From Sciscionella marina DSM 45152 (GTDB lineage Bacteria > Actinomycetota > Actinomycetes > Mycobacteriales > Pseudonocardiaceae), in contig NZ_KB905447.1 in NCBI RefSeq assembly GCF_000379465.1, positions 186,001 through 250,000 on the forward strand: a stretch of DNA of 64,000 bases, given 5' to 3'. Below are positions 52,383-61,566 of this stretch, in pieces. Both the position numbers and the translations under genes were made by a program. The number at the start of each line of letters is the position of its first letter. Positions within the stretch are counted from its first letter, which is position 1. The notes below the pieces were generated by a model. That model searched no databases, was not told the DNA's origin, and saw only the letters and a program-made list of their open reading frames with translations.

Positions 52383-53178
52383 AGTGCGGTCGGGAACCGT
52401 GGATGTGCGTGGCGCCCAGCTGTACTACGAGGTTCGGGGGCAGGGCGATCCGCTCTTGCTGATCCAGGGTGGGATCAGCGACGCCGCCGCCACGGCACAA
52501 CTGGCCGCCGAGCTCGCCGAGCGGTACCAGGTGATCAGCTATGACCGCCGCGGGATCTCGCGCTCGACCGCCGCGGGGGACGTGCCGGTCACGATGCCCC
52601 AGCACGCCGAGGACGCGGCCCGGTTGCTGGAAGCCTGCACCGATCGGCCCGCCCGGGTTCTCGGATCCAGCATCGGCGCGGTGATCGCACTGCACCTGGC
52701 CGCCGAACATCCCGGGCGGGTGGCGACCGTGATCGCCCACGAGCCGCCGCTGTCCAGCGTGCTGCGTGAGCAGGACCGCGAGGCGGAACTGGACACCGTC
52801 GCCGAATTGGCCCGTACCGATGTCCGTGGCGCGATCCGGCACATGGTGACCATCTCCGCACACCAGGGCGAACCCGAGGAGGGCGCCCGGCCGGGAAAAC
52901 CCGCCGGGGACCCGAACGCCAACCTGGAGTTCTTCTTCGCGCACGATTTCCCGGCTGTGCGGGCCTCGGCACTGCGCGCCGAGCAGCTCGCCGCGGTGCC
53001 GGTGACCGTCCGGCCGACCGGCGGCAGTGAGGGGGCGAGCCGCTGGGAGTACCGGTGCGCGCAGCAGCTCGCGAAGGAGCTGGACGGCACGTTCACCGAG
53101 GTACCGGGTGGCCACATGGCACCGAGCAGTCATCCGCGGGGTACCGCGGAGGCGGTACGGCGACTCCTCGCCGAGTGA
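52375..53178 (+). CDS. Alpha/beta-fold hydrolase
   Basis: 267 aa from GTG overlapping the XRE gene. The nucleophile elbow is LGSSIGAVIAL (Ser), with YDRRGISRS and PGGHMAPSSHP (His). A canonical hydrolase of unknown substrate. Coupled between the regulator and the metalloprotease, so it is part of the system; a signal-hydrolysing role is conceivable. Confidence 0.88.
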   Translation: MSEVRSGTVDVRGAQLYYEVRGQGDPLLLIQGGISDAAATAQLAAELAERYQVISYDRRGISRSTAAGDVPVTMPQHAEDAARLLEACTDRPARVLGSSIGAVIALHLAAEHPGRVATVIAHEPPLSSVLREQDREAELDTVAELARTDVRGAIRHMVTISAHQGEPEEGARPGKPAGDPNANLEFFFAHDFPAVRASALRAEQLAAVPVTVRPTGGSEGASRWEYRCAQQLAKELDGTFTEVPGGHMAPSSHPRGTAEAVRRLLAE

Positions 53179-53182
53179 TCCC

Positions 53183-53719
53183 GTGCGGGCGGACAGCGGG
53201 CGGCGCTGGCGCAACGATCTGCAGCTGCGGCAGGGCGTCAAGCAGTTGCTGCGGGAACTCGAGATCGGGGCGCCGCTCGATGTTCCGCTGCTGTGCGCCC
53301 GGCTGGCCGAACACCGCGGGCGCCCGATCCGGCTGATGCCCTATCCCCTGCCGACTCCGGGCGCGTTCGGCCTGTGGATCGGGACTGCCGAGGAGGACTA
53401 CGTCCTCTACCAGCGTGATACGACTCCCGCGCACCAGGAACACATCATCCTGCACGAGCTGGGCCACATCCTCAGCGACCACGGCAGCGATGAGGACGAT
53501 GATGACATCTGGGCGCAGATCTTTCCCGACATCCCCATCGAGGTGGTGTTGCGGGCGTTGCGCCGCGAAGGGTATGACGCGGTCGCCGAACGCGAGGCCG
53601 AGATGGTCGCGACCGTGATCAAGGAATGGGCGGTCCTGCTCGACCGGCTCGACACCAGGCGCAAACACCGGGCGGATCCGGTCAGCGGTGCGTTCGACGA
53701 TCACCAGGGGTGGCTGTAG
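53183..53719 (+). CDS. ImmA/IrrE-family (M78) metalloprotease
   Basis: 178 aa from GTG, 4 bp after the hydrolase stop. Zinc motif HIILHELGHILSDH (HExxH) and a downstream AEREAEMVATVI helix whose Glu may be the third ligand. ImmA and IrrE cleave XRE-family repressors (ImmR, DdrO) to relieve repression. The XRE protein two genes upstream is the natural candidate substrate. Confidence 0.88.
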   Translation: MRADSGRRWRNDLQLRQGVKQLLRELEIGAPLDVPLLCARLAEHRGRPIRLMPYPLPTPGAFGLWIGTAEEDYVLYQRDTTPAHQEHIILHELGHILSDHGSDEDDDDIWAQIFPDIPIEVVLRALRREGYDAVAEREAEMVATVIKEWAVLLDRLDTRRKHRADPVSGAFDDHQGWL

Positions 53720-54880
53720 ATGGTGGCCGCCCTCATCATGTGGTGCGCGGCCCTCGCCGCCGCGGTGTGGAAGGGTTCGCAGCTGGCGCGCATGCCAAGG
53801 GATCGCGGCCTGTTGATCGTCACCATCTGCACGGTCCTGGTCGTGGCCGCGCTCACCGCGCAGCTCATGGTCAGCATTCCCGTCCTCGCCGGAAGTTTCC
53901 CCCGGCAGGCCCCGGTACTGATCGAGTTCGTCCTGCTGACCCTCTTCTTCGCGTTACTGCTCGGACTCTTGCGGTCGGTGCGCGCCTCGCCGACTTCCGG
54001 GGCGCGCGGCTATGTCGAGCTCGGCGTGGCGCTCGCGGTCAGCGCAGCCCTGACCGTGATCTTCTTCGGCACGGCGCTGACCGGTGGGGCGAACTACGGC
54101 GACTACACCGAGACCGCGGGCCCCGCAGGGGTGCTCGCCTTCCACCTGATCGGGAACCTCTACATGGCCTACGCGACCGCGTACGGCGCCTGCCTCGCCT
54201 GGTCCGCGGCTGCGGTATCGGTCACGCCACCGACAAGGCTCGGGCTCCGCGTCGCTGCCGTGGGACTGGTCATCTGCTGCCTCGGTACGCATCTGCCGCG
54301 GGTGCTCTCCACCGGCGGACGGCTGCTCCTGCGCACGTCCCTCGTCCCGGGCACCTCCGTGTGGACCTCGCCGCTGCTGGCGATCGGAGTCGGGGTCTTC
54401 TTCCTCGGAGTCGGCTATCCCGGCGCCCGAACCGGTATCGCCAAGGCGCGGATGTGGGTCGAGGCGCGGCGTCACTACGCCCAGCTGGGTCCGCTGTGGA
54501 CGGTGCTCTATCGGCAGTTCCCCACCATCGCGCTGTTCCCGCCGTCCGGTCCGGCCAGGGAACGGCTGCGGCTACGGCACATGCGGCTGCGTTATTACCG
54601 GCGGGTCATCGAATGCCGCGACGGATTGGTGTGTCTGAGTCCGTACATGGCCACCCCGGTGCGCGCAAGCGACTCCCCCGCCCGGCAGGCGAGTCTGATC
54701 CGCGAGGCGCTGGAACATGAAGCGCTGGACCGCTGCGCCCCGGACGGGCACCTCGCCGCCCCATCGGTCATCGCACCACCCGAGGGCACCGGAATGGACA
54801 GCGATGTGCGGGCGATTCTCGCACTGTCCCGGGCACTGGACCGAGCCGAGCGCGCGAAGGCCGGACAGTCCACCGCTTAG
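53720..54880 (+). CDS. MAB_1171c-like multi-pass membrane protein
   Basis: 386 aa starting on the base after the protease stop. Seven hydrophobic segments lie in the first 240 residues. A cytoplasmic domain follows, with RRHYAQLGPLWTVLYRQFP and LRLRHMRLRYYRRVIECRDG, as in the MAB_1171c putative-transporter/DUF6545 group. I infer a membrane sensor or transporter of the four-gene system. Confidence 0.8.
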   Translation: MVAALIMWCAALAAAVWKGSQLARMPRDRGLLIVTICTVLVVAALTAQLMVSIPVLAGSFPRQAPVLIEFVLLTLFFALLLGLLRSVRASPTSGARGYVELGVALAVSAALTVIFFGTALTGGANYGDYTETAGPAGVLAFHLIGNLYMAYATAYGACLAWSAAAVSVTPPTRLGLRVAAVGLVICCLGTHLPRVLSTGGRLLLRTSLVPGTSVWTSPLLAIGVGVFFLGVGYPGARTGIAKARMWVEARRHYAQLGPLWTVLYRQFPTIALFPPSGPARERLRLRHMRLRYYRRVIECRDGLVCLSPYMATPVRASDSPARQASLIREALEHEALDRCAPDGHLAAPSVIAPPEGTGMDSDVRAILALSRALDRAERAKAGQSTA

Positions 54881-54882
54881 GA

Positions 54883-56112
54883 TCACAGCTTTCCGAGATC
54901 GATCGCCCCGGCCATCACGCGATAGCCGCGATCGTTCGGGTGCAGCGCGTCCCCACTGTCATAGGCGGGATTCAGCTTCCCCGGATGCGCGGGATCGCGC
55001 ATCACCCGGTCGAAGTCGGCCACCGCGTCATAGGCGCCGGAATGCCGGATCCAGTCGTTGACCCGTTCCCGGACGAGTTCGCCCTGCGGGCTGTAGTAGT
55101 CCGCCCCCTGGAACGGGAGCAGCGTCGCACCGAGCACCGTGATTCCGCGTGCCCGTGCCGCATGGATGAGCCGCTGGTATCCCGCGATCAGCTGCCGCGC
55201 GGTGACCCTCGTGTTCGGCAGGAGACATTCCGAGGCCTGCGCGCTCGCCCCGATATCGTTGATCCCCTCGAGGATGATGGTGCTGCGGACACCCGGCCGG
55301 TCGAGCACATCACGGCCGAACCGGGCCAGCGCCCGCTCGCCGAAACACGGGGAATCGTGCAGCACCCGGTTCCCGCTGAGCCCGGAATTGAGCACGGTGT
55401 CGGTACTGCCCGCCGCCCTGAGCCGTTCGGCGAGCTCGTCCGGATACCGGTTGTCGGCGTCCACCGTCGAATTCGTCCCATCGGTGATCGAGTCCCCGAA
55501 CGGCACGACCGCGGCCCGCTGTCCGGCCGTGCGCACATCCACCCCGTCCAGGAAGTACCAGGAGGTGCCGCGGTCGGTGAACGCCGAGACCCCGGTGTCC
55601 GCCGTGTGGTCCCCCTTCGCGCGATAGCCGGTGGCGCGCGCTTCCGGGTGGTTGGTCGCCGGTCCGGTCGCTCCCGCGAAGTACAGGTTCACGGTCAGGG
55701 AATCCAGCGGGTGCACCGGGATCGTGGCCGGATCGCTGCGCAGCCGGGCACCCTCCGGCAGCACGGCGGAACGGGAACCGCCGAAGGTGAGCGGGCGCGG
55801 ATCGGTCACCGCTCCCGCCTTACCGGCGTACCCGATACTCGCCCCGGTCAGCCGAAGCGGCGTGGTGCCGTATCGGTTGGACAACCGCACCCGGACCTGT
55901 GGTCCGCCCGCATCGACCCGGATCACCTGACGGATCGTGTCGTTCCGGAAACCCTTCGCGGATCCGTTGTCGACCGAAGCGGGCAGCGGCGCACTGTCCG
56001 GGACCGCCCATCCCGCGCTCCAGGACTGCGCGGGCATGGGTGCCGCGCTCGCACCACCACCGGCGACCAGAAGCGCACCGAACACCGCGGCCAGATACCG
56101 AAATCGACGCAT
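54883..56112 (-). CDS. Secreted SGNH/GDSL hydrolase
   Basis: 409 aa. Signal peptide (RRFRYLAAVFGALLVAGGGA, cut near ASA-A), then an N-terminal beta-rich domain, then SGNH blocks VPFGDSITDGTNS, SGLSGNRVL, LEGINDIG and DALHPNDRGY. An extracellular esterase, near acyl/xylan esterases by layout. Convergent with the membrane gene, 2 bp apart. Confidence 0.9.
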   Translation of the reverse strand: MRRFRYLAAVFGALLVAGGGASAAPMPAQSWSAGWAVPDSAPLPASVDNGSAKGFRNDTIRQVIRVDAGGPQVRVRLSNRYGTTPLRLTGASIGYAGKAGAVTDPRPLTFGGSRSAVLPEGARLRSDPATIPVHPLDSLTVNLYFAGATGPATNHPEARATGYRAKGDHTADTGVSAFTDRGTSWYFLDGVDVRTAGQRAAVVPFGDSITDGTNSTVDADNRYPDELAERLRAAGSTDTVLNSGLSGNRVLHDSPCFGERALARFGRDVLDRPGVRSTIILEGINDIGASAQASECLLPNTRVTARQLIAGYQRLIHAARARGITVLGATLLPFQGADYYSPQGELVRERVNDWIRHSGAYDAVADFDRVMRDPAHPGKLNPAYDSGDALHPNDRGYRVMAGAIDLGKL

Positions 56113-56232
56113 TTCCGCACCCCAAACGCAGTCCGAAGAGTCTCCGGAGATCCTAGGCGAACACGGTGGAAAACGGAATGTCCCAGGAATTGAGTTGAAC
56201 TCAACCATACTTGAGGTTCTATCGTCGGCAGC

Positions 56233-56789
56233 ATGACCAATGCGCTGATCGTGGTGGACATGCAGAACCTGTTCGTCGAGCTCGTGTCGGGAGAATTTCC
56301 CAAGATCGTGTACGCGGTGAACGAGCAGATCGCGGGTGCGGTCGCGCGAGGTGATCCGGTGTTCTACAGCCGGGACTACGCGCCGGTGGACCTGCCCGAG
56401 GGCGATCCGCGGGGGCGGACCCTGCTGCATCCGGAACTGGATGTGCGCGGCGAGGTGTTCGAGAAGGGGCCGGGCAACCGGGGTAATTTCTCCGCGTTCC
56501 TGCTCGCTCCGGTGCTCGAACCGCAGCAGCCGTGCGCCGAGGGGCCCTCGGTCCACTGCTCGGGGCGCTGACCCAGTTCCGGCCGGATGCGGTCACCGTG
56601 GCCGGTATCGCCGCGGACGTCTGCGTCGCCGCCACCGCCAGGGATGCGCTGCGCCTCGGTTACCCGGTCACCGTGCCGCTCGAGGCGACCGCTTTCGTGC
56701 ACGCACATCCGGACGGGGACGCCGCCTCGGTCGCCGAGTTGCGCGCGGCCGGGGTCATGGTGACGCAGGACGCACACCGAAACGGTTGA
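56233..56789 (+). pseudogene. Isochorismatase/nicotinamidase-like gene with a frameshift
   Basis: The first frame (to 56571) starts ALIVVDMQNLF with the catalytic Asp and reaches GNFSAFLLAPV. The second frame (from about 56532) holds TVAGIAADVCVAATARDAL with the nucleophile Cys. A 1-base indel at about 56530-56560 separates them. If real, it inactivates the enzyme; a sequencing error is possible because both halves are otherwise intact. Confidence 0.75.
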
Positions 56790-56825
56790 GTTTCGATAGG
56801 GGCGGGCGTAGCGTAGTCAAGTGTA

Positions 56826-56838
56826 CGAAACCGTTTCG
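56826..56838. promoter_or_regulatory. TetR operator
   Basis: CGAAAC-C-GTTTCG, a perfect inverted repeat 26 bp before the tetR-type ATG; related half-sites CCGAAACGG and GTTTCG lie at 56777-56795. Confidence 0.6.
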
Positions 56839-56864
56839 GTTCGTTAGGGGCGAAGGGAGCAGCC

Positions 56865-57458
56865 GTGGAAAGCAAGACCGCACGCAAGACCCGGCTGACT
56901 CCGGAACGCGAGGCCGAGCTCTACGAGGCCGTGCTCGCCGAACTCTGCGAGATCGGTTACGAGCAGCTGACCATGGACGCGGTGGCCGCGCGCTGCCGGT
57001 GCAGCAAGGCGACGCTCTACCGGCAGTGGAGCGGTAAACCGCAGCTGGTCGCCCAGGCGGTACGGCACAGCAAGCGCGGGGAACTGTTGTCCTACAAGGA
57101 CACCGGCTCACTGCGCGGTGATCTGCACGTGATCGCGAGCCGGTTCGCCAAGGCCAAGGCGAAAAAGGACCTCGCGGTCGTCCGGGCGATCTCGCCCGCG
57201 ATGCGCGACTGCGCGGACCTGCGGGACGCGATGCGCGAAACCATCTTCGAACCCGAGCTGGGGGTCATCCGCTCGGTGGTGGACCACGCGGTGGCACGCG
57301 GCGAGCTCACCGAGGGGGCGAAGGCCAACGACTATCTGCCACATCTGCTTTTCGGCGCCGTGTTCACCCGCCCGTTCATCGAGGGCCGCGAACCCGACAC
57401 CGCCTACCTGCGGCGCTACGTGGACGACGTGGTGCTGCCCGCGCTCACGCGGAACTGA
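56865..57458 (+). CDS. TetR-family regulator
   Basis: 197 aa. N-terminal HTH (YEQLTMDAVAARCRCSKATL then YRQWSGKPQLVAQA) and a TetR_C-type helical ligand domain. Likely represses itself and the exporter 47 bp downstream. Confidence 0.92.
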   Translation: MESKTARKTRLTPEREAELYEAVLAELCEIGYEQLTMDAVAARCRCSKATLYRQWSGKPQLVAQAVRHSKRGELLSYKDTGSLRGDLHVIASRFAKAKAKKDLAVVRAISPAMRDCADLRDAMRETIFEPELGVIRSVVDHAVARGELTEGAKANDYLPHLLFGAVFTRPFIEGREPDTAYLRRYVDDVVLPALTRN

Positions 57459-57505
57459 GAACCACCGGCGCGATGAAGCGCCAGACATCGAACCGGAGGA
57501 CCCGT

Positions 57506-59818
57506 ATGTCTGCTACGACCATGGAACACGCGCCGCCGGGCAGCAGAGCGCCCGGTACGCGCAAACACACGCCGAGCCGCTGGTGGGCGCTCGCGGTGAT
57601 CGGGCTCGCCCAGCTGATGGTGGTGCTCGACGCGACGATCGTGAACATCGCGCTCCCCTCGGCACAGCACGACCTCGGCTTCACCAATGACGCGCGCACC
57701 TGGATCGTGACCGCGTACTCGCTCGCTTTCGGCAGCCTGCTGCTGCTCGGCGGGCGGCTCGCGGATCTGTTCGGGCGGCGCAACACCTTCATCATCGGCA
57801 TCATCGGTTTCGGCGTGGTCTCCGCGCTCGGTGGTGCCGCGAACGGGTTCACCATGCTGGTGATCGCCCGCGCGCTGCAGGGAATGTTCGGCGCCCTGCT
57901 CGCTCCGTCCGCACTGTCCCTGCTCACCACCACGTTCACCGATCCGAAGGAACGCGGCCGCGCGTTCGGTGTGTTCGGTGCGATCGCCGGTTCCGGTGGC
58001 GCGATCGGGCTGCTGCTCGGCGGGGTGCTCACCGAGCACCTGGACTGGCGCTGGACGATGTACGTGAACTGCGTGATCGCGGTGGTCGCCATTCTCGGTG
58101 CGCTGGTGTTCATCCGCCGCCAGACCCCGGTCGATCGACCGAAGCTGGACCTGCTCGGCACCGGTCTCGTCGCCGCGGGGCTGTTCTCCCTGGTGTTCGG
58201 GTTCTCCAACGCGGAGACCTACGACTGGAGCGACCCGATGTGCTGGGCGTTCCTCGCCGGGGGCGCGGTACTGATCGCCCTGTTCGCGTTCTGGGAGACC
58301 CGTGCGGCTCATCCACTGCTGCCGCTGCGCATTCTCGGTGATCGCAACCGGGCGGGGTCCTACCTGAGCGTGTTCATCTCGGGTGCGGGCATGTTCGGGG
58401 TGTTCCTGTTCCTGACCTACTACCTGCAGACCACGCTGCACTACACGCCGATCCAGACCGGGCTCGGTTTCCTGCCCATGGTCGGCATGATGATGCTGGT
58501 CTCGCAGCTGTCCACGAACGTGCTCGTGCCCTACGTGGGCCCGAAGGCCACGGTCCCGGTGGGGATGGCGCTGGCCGCGGGTGCGCTCGTGCTGCTGACC
58601 GGTCTCGGCCCGGACAGTTCCTATGCCGCGCACGTGCTGCCCTCGCTGCTGATGCTCGGGGCGGGCCTCGCACTGGTCATGCCGGTCGCGATGAGCCTGG
58701 CCACGCTCGGGGTCGCCAGCCACGACCAGGGTGTCGCCTCCGCGATGGTGAACACCATGCAGCAGGTCGGCGGTTCCATCGGTACCGCGCTGTTCAACAC
58801 GATGGCGGCCACGGCGGCGGTGGACTATTTCGCCGAGCATCGCACCGATCCCGATGTCGCCGTACAGGCCGGACTGCACAGCTACGCCTACGCGTACTGG
58901 TGGGCCGCGGGCTTCTTCGCTGCCGGGCTGCTCATCGCGGTGCTGATCTACCGCAAGGGCCGCCCCTACGGCCAGCGCAAGAAGGAACAGGAGACCACGC
59001 AGGAGGTCCCGGCCGACGTCGTGGAGCCGAAGCACGCACTGCGCGCGGAGACCAATGGCAGCGGGGTTTCGGTGCACGGCAAGGTATTGCGCGGCAGGCA
59101 GGAGCCGGCCGCCGGTGCGGTGGTCACGCTCATCGACCAGGCCGGGCGCCAGATCGACCGCATCACCGCCGACCAGAACGGGCGGTACGCGGTGCTCGCG
59201 CCGACCAGCGGGAACTACGTGCTGCTCGGCGCCTCGCAAGGCCACGAGCCGAGGGTCACCCCGCTCACGGTGGGCACCACCCCGCACGCCTTCGACATCC
59301 TGCTCAGCGAGAACACCGGTGAGCTCGAGGGCAGGGTGGTGGACCGTTCGGGGCCGATCGCCGGTGCGCTGACCGTGGTCACCGATGAGCAGGGCACCGT
59401 TTCCGGGTCCGCGCTCACCGCGACTGACGGCGGCTACCGGCACACCGAGCTCGTGCCCGGCATCTACACGCTGACGGTGACCGCGGACGGCTACCAGCCG
59501 ACGGCGGGACCGGTCACCGTGGCGGCCGGTGAGCCGACCAACCGGGATGTGGAACTGCGCGATGCCACGCGGTTGCACGGCACGGTACGCGATGCCGGCG
59601 GTGCCCCGCTGCACGATGCGCACGTCGCACTGCTGGACGAGGCGGGCAGCCTGGTGAATCGGTACCGGACCGGCGAGGACGGCGGCTTCGCCTTCGCCGA
59701 CCTTCCCGGAGGCAGCTACACCATCGTGGCCAGCGGCTACCCGCCGGCCTCCAATGCGGTGACCCTCACCGGAACCGGGCGCGACGACGTGGAGCTCACG
59801 CTGAGCCACGCGGACTGA
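57506..59818 (+). CDS. DHA2-family MFS exporter fused to CnaB-like C-terminal repeats
   Basis: 770 aa. Residues 20-500 are a 14-segment EmrB/QacA-type drug:H+ antiporter (MVVLDATIVNIALPSAQHDL; GGRLADLFGRRNTF). The last ~250 residues are three beta-sandwich repeats of the carboxypeptidase-regulatory/CnaB type (GKVLRGRQEPAAGAVVTLID; GRVVDRSGPIAGALTVV; GTVRDAGGAPLHDAHVALLD). With 14 segments both ends should be inside the cell, an odd place for such domains. CCGGAGGA ribosome-binding site; start after an in-frame Arg-rich stretch. Confidence 0.92.
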   Translation: MSATTMEHAPPGSRAPGTRKHTPSRWWALAVIGLAQLMVVLDATIVNIALPSAQHDLGFTNDARTWIVTAYSLAFGSLLLLGGRLADLFGRRNTFIIGIIGFGVVSALGGAANGFTMLVIARALQGMFGALLAPSALSLLTTTFTDPKERGRAFGVFGAIAGSGGAIGLLLGGVLTEHLDWRWTMYVNCVIAVVAILGALVFIRRQTPVDRPKLDLLGTGLVAAGLFSLVFGFSNAETYDWSDPMCWAFLAGGAVLIALFAFWETRAAHPLLPLRILGDRNRAGSYLSVFISGAGMFGVFLFLTYYLQTTLHYTPIQTGLGFLPMVGMMMLVSQLSTNVLVPYVGPKATVPVGMALAAGALVLLTGLGPDSSYAAHVLPSLLMLGAGLALVMPVAMSLATLGVASHDQGVASAMVNTMQQVGGSIGTALFNTMAATAAVDYFAEHRTDPDVAVQAGLHSYAYAYWWAAGFFAAGLLIAVLIYRKGRPYGQRKKEQETTQEVPADVVEPKHALRAETNGSGVSVHGKVLRGRQEPAAGAVVTLIDQAGRQIDRITADQNGRYAVLAPTSGNYVLLGASQGHEPRVTPLTVGTTPHAFDILLSENTGELEGRVVDRSGPIAGALTVVTDEQGTVSGSALTATDGGYRHTELVPGIYTLTVTADGYQPTAGPVTVAAGEPTNRDVELRDATRLHGTVRDAGGAPLHDAHVALLDEAGSLVNRYRTGEDGGFAFADLPGGSYTIVASGYPPASNAVTLTGTGRDDVELTLSHAD

Positions 59819-59824
59819 GCGATC

Positions 59825-59863
59825 GTGTTGCGGTACGCGCCCTCAGTGCGCGTACCGCAACAC
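59825..59863. terminator. Terminator shared with cobW-type gene end
   Basis: GTGTTGCGGTACGCGC pairs perfectly with GCGCGTACCGCAACAC (16 bp, 7-base loop). One arm encodes the last codons of the convergent GTPase. Confidence 0.88.
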
Positions 59864-60823
59864 ATCCAGCAGATCCTTCTCGGTGCGCGGGTCCTCGGCG
59901 AGGCATCCGCGCAGCCGTTTCTCGATGTCCCCCGCATCCAGCGCGCGGCCGATCAGCACCAGATCGGTCGCGCGCTGTTGTCCGCGCGGCCACGGCTCCC
60001 GGCGGAACCGCAGATGCCGCCCGACGGTCTGCAGACCGAACCGGTCCGGGTATCCGGGCACGTCGAAGTAGGTGTATCCCTTGACCCGGAACAGCTCCGG
60101 CGGCCGGTCGCGCAGGAATTCCATCAGCAGCACGGGATCGAGCGGTTCTTCGGCGTGGAAGGACACCGATTCGTAGGTCTCGTGCGCATGTCCCGCGTGC
60201 GAGTCCGGTCCCTCGAGCTCGTCGAAGGACAACTGCCGCGGACCGGTCTCAGCGCTGCGGTCGAACAGCAGCTGCGGATCGAGCGCGCCGCCCACGGTCT
60301 CCACGATCGGCACCGCGGTGCCGATCCGCTCCCGCACCCGGTGCAGCGTGGCCTCGTCGGCGAGGTCGATCTTGTTCAGCACCACGAGATCCGCGAACGC
60401 CAGATGCCGTTCCAGGTCCGGGTTCTGCTCGGCGACCCATTCGAATTCGGCGGCGTCCACCACCTCGAGCATGCCGCCGTACTCCAGCCGCTCCCCCGCG
60501 TTCGCCAACACCAGGCGCACCACGGCCTGCGGTTCGGCGAGCCCGCTCGGTTCCACGAGCACCACGTCGACATCCGCCTCCGCGAGCCCGGCGAGCGTGT
60601 CGCCCATGTCCTCGGTGTCGATCGCGCAGCACAGACAGCCGTTGCCGAACGAGACCATGGTGTCCACCTGGGCCGAGATCGCCATGGCGTCGATGTTGAT
60701 CGCGCCGAAGTCGTTCACCACGACCCCGACCCGCACCCCGTTCCTGTTGTGCAGCACGTGATTGAGCAGGCTCGTCTTGCCGGAGCCGAGGAACCCGGCT
60801 ACCACGATGACCGGAACCCGCAC
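59843..60823 (-). CDS. CobW/COG0523-family GTPase (metal chaperone)
   Basis: 326 aa. Walker A GFLGSGKTSLLNHVL, metal-binding FGNGCLCC (CxCC), Walker B VLVEPSGLAEP and NKID. A His-bearing SHAGHAHE loop joins the GTPase and CobW_C domains. It delivers zinc or cobalt to client proteins. No Zur box or client gene is visible beside it. GTG at 60823 with GAGGAGGAAA. Confidence 0.92.
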   Translation of the reverse strand: MRVPVIVVAGFLGSGKTSLLNHVLHNRNGVRVGVVVNDFGAINIDAMAISAQVDTMVSFGNGCLCCAIDTEDMGDTLAGLAEADVDVVLVEPSGLAEPQAVVRLVLANAGERLEYGGMLEVVDAAEFEWVAEQNPDLERHLAFADLVVLNKIDLADEATLHRVRERIGTAVPIVETVGGALDPQLLFDRSAETGPRQLSFDELEGPDSHAGHAHETYESVSFHAEEPLDPVLLMEFLRDRPPELFRVKGYTYFDVPGYPDRFGLQTVGRHLRFRREPWPRGQQRATDLVLIGRALDAGDIEKRLRGCLAEDPRTEKDLLDVLRYAH

Positions 60824-60942
60824 TCTTTCCTCCTCGCTTGATCCTCCGGGCCGCAACGGTACCGTCCGATTCCCGCCAGCACGCCACCCGCCGGTGCTGC
60901 CACGCTGATCCGGTCCACCCGAGCTGGAGCGAGGTGTGCACC

Positions 60943-61566
60943 ATGCCGCTGCCTAACCGGGTCACGCCGTACGGGGAGATCCTGCGCGCCCCGGAACGCG
61001 GCACCCTGCTCGGCAACCGTGGCCGGCTGCACCGGATCACCTCCGATGGCGATCGCGAACTCGTCCGGACCCACCGCACCCGGAACTGGCTCATCTGCCT
61101 GCTCGAGTTCAAGGGGCGGCGGCGCACCGTCATGGGGCCGCGTTCCTATACCGAGCTGTTCTTCCTGGACGAGGTCACCGCGCTGGCCGCGGGACACCGG
61201 CCGTGCGCCGAATGCCGCAACCGCGACCTCGACCGGTTCAAGCGCGCTGTGGGCATCACCGCGGCCGCACGGATCGACCAGCGCCTCGCCGCGGACCGGA
61301 TGACCGCACAGGGCACCCGACGCACCCGGCCGATGGTCTTCGCCGAACTGCCCGAGGGGGCGGTGTTCGACTGGCAGGGTTCGCCCTGGCTGCGCTGGCA
61401 CGGTGGCGTGCTGCGCTGGAGCCTCGGCGGCTACCGGGAACGGCGCACCGATTCCCTGGCACCCGCCGAGGTCCCCGTTCTCACCCCGCTGCTCACCGTG
61501 CAAGCTCTGCGCGGGGGCTATGTCCCCGGCGTGCACCCCAGCGCGGAGGACCTCAGTCGATCTTGA
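60943..61566 (+). CDS. Conserved hypothetical protein (GHRPCAECR family)
   Basis: 207 aa. RVTPYGEILRAPERGTLLGN, SYTELFFLDEVTALAAGHRP and PCAECR are widely conserved in bacteria as I recall, but the function is unknown to me. The Cys pair in RPCAECR may bind metal. It ends 14 bp inside the convergent monooxygenase gene. Confidence 0.8.
   Translation: MPLPNRVTPYGEILRAPERGTLLGNRGRLHRITSDGDRELVRTHRTRNWLICLLEFKGRRRTVMGPRSYTELFFLDEVTALAAGHRPCAECRNRDLDRFKRAVGITAAARIDQRLAADRMTAQGTRRTRPMVFAELPEGAVFDWQGSPWLRWHGGVLRWSLGGYRERRTDSLAPAEVPVLTPLLTVQALRGGYVPGVHPSAEDLSRS

Noticed and set aside
56812-56825. AGTCAAGTG near the TetR operator as another TACTTGAC box
   Set aside because: Only 7 of 9 bases match TGTCAAGTA, no inverted partner, and the site is better explained by the adjoining TetR palindrome.
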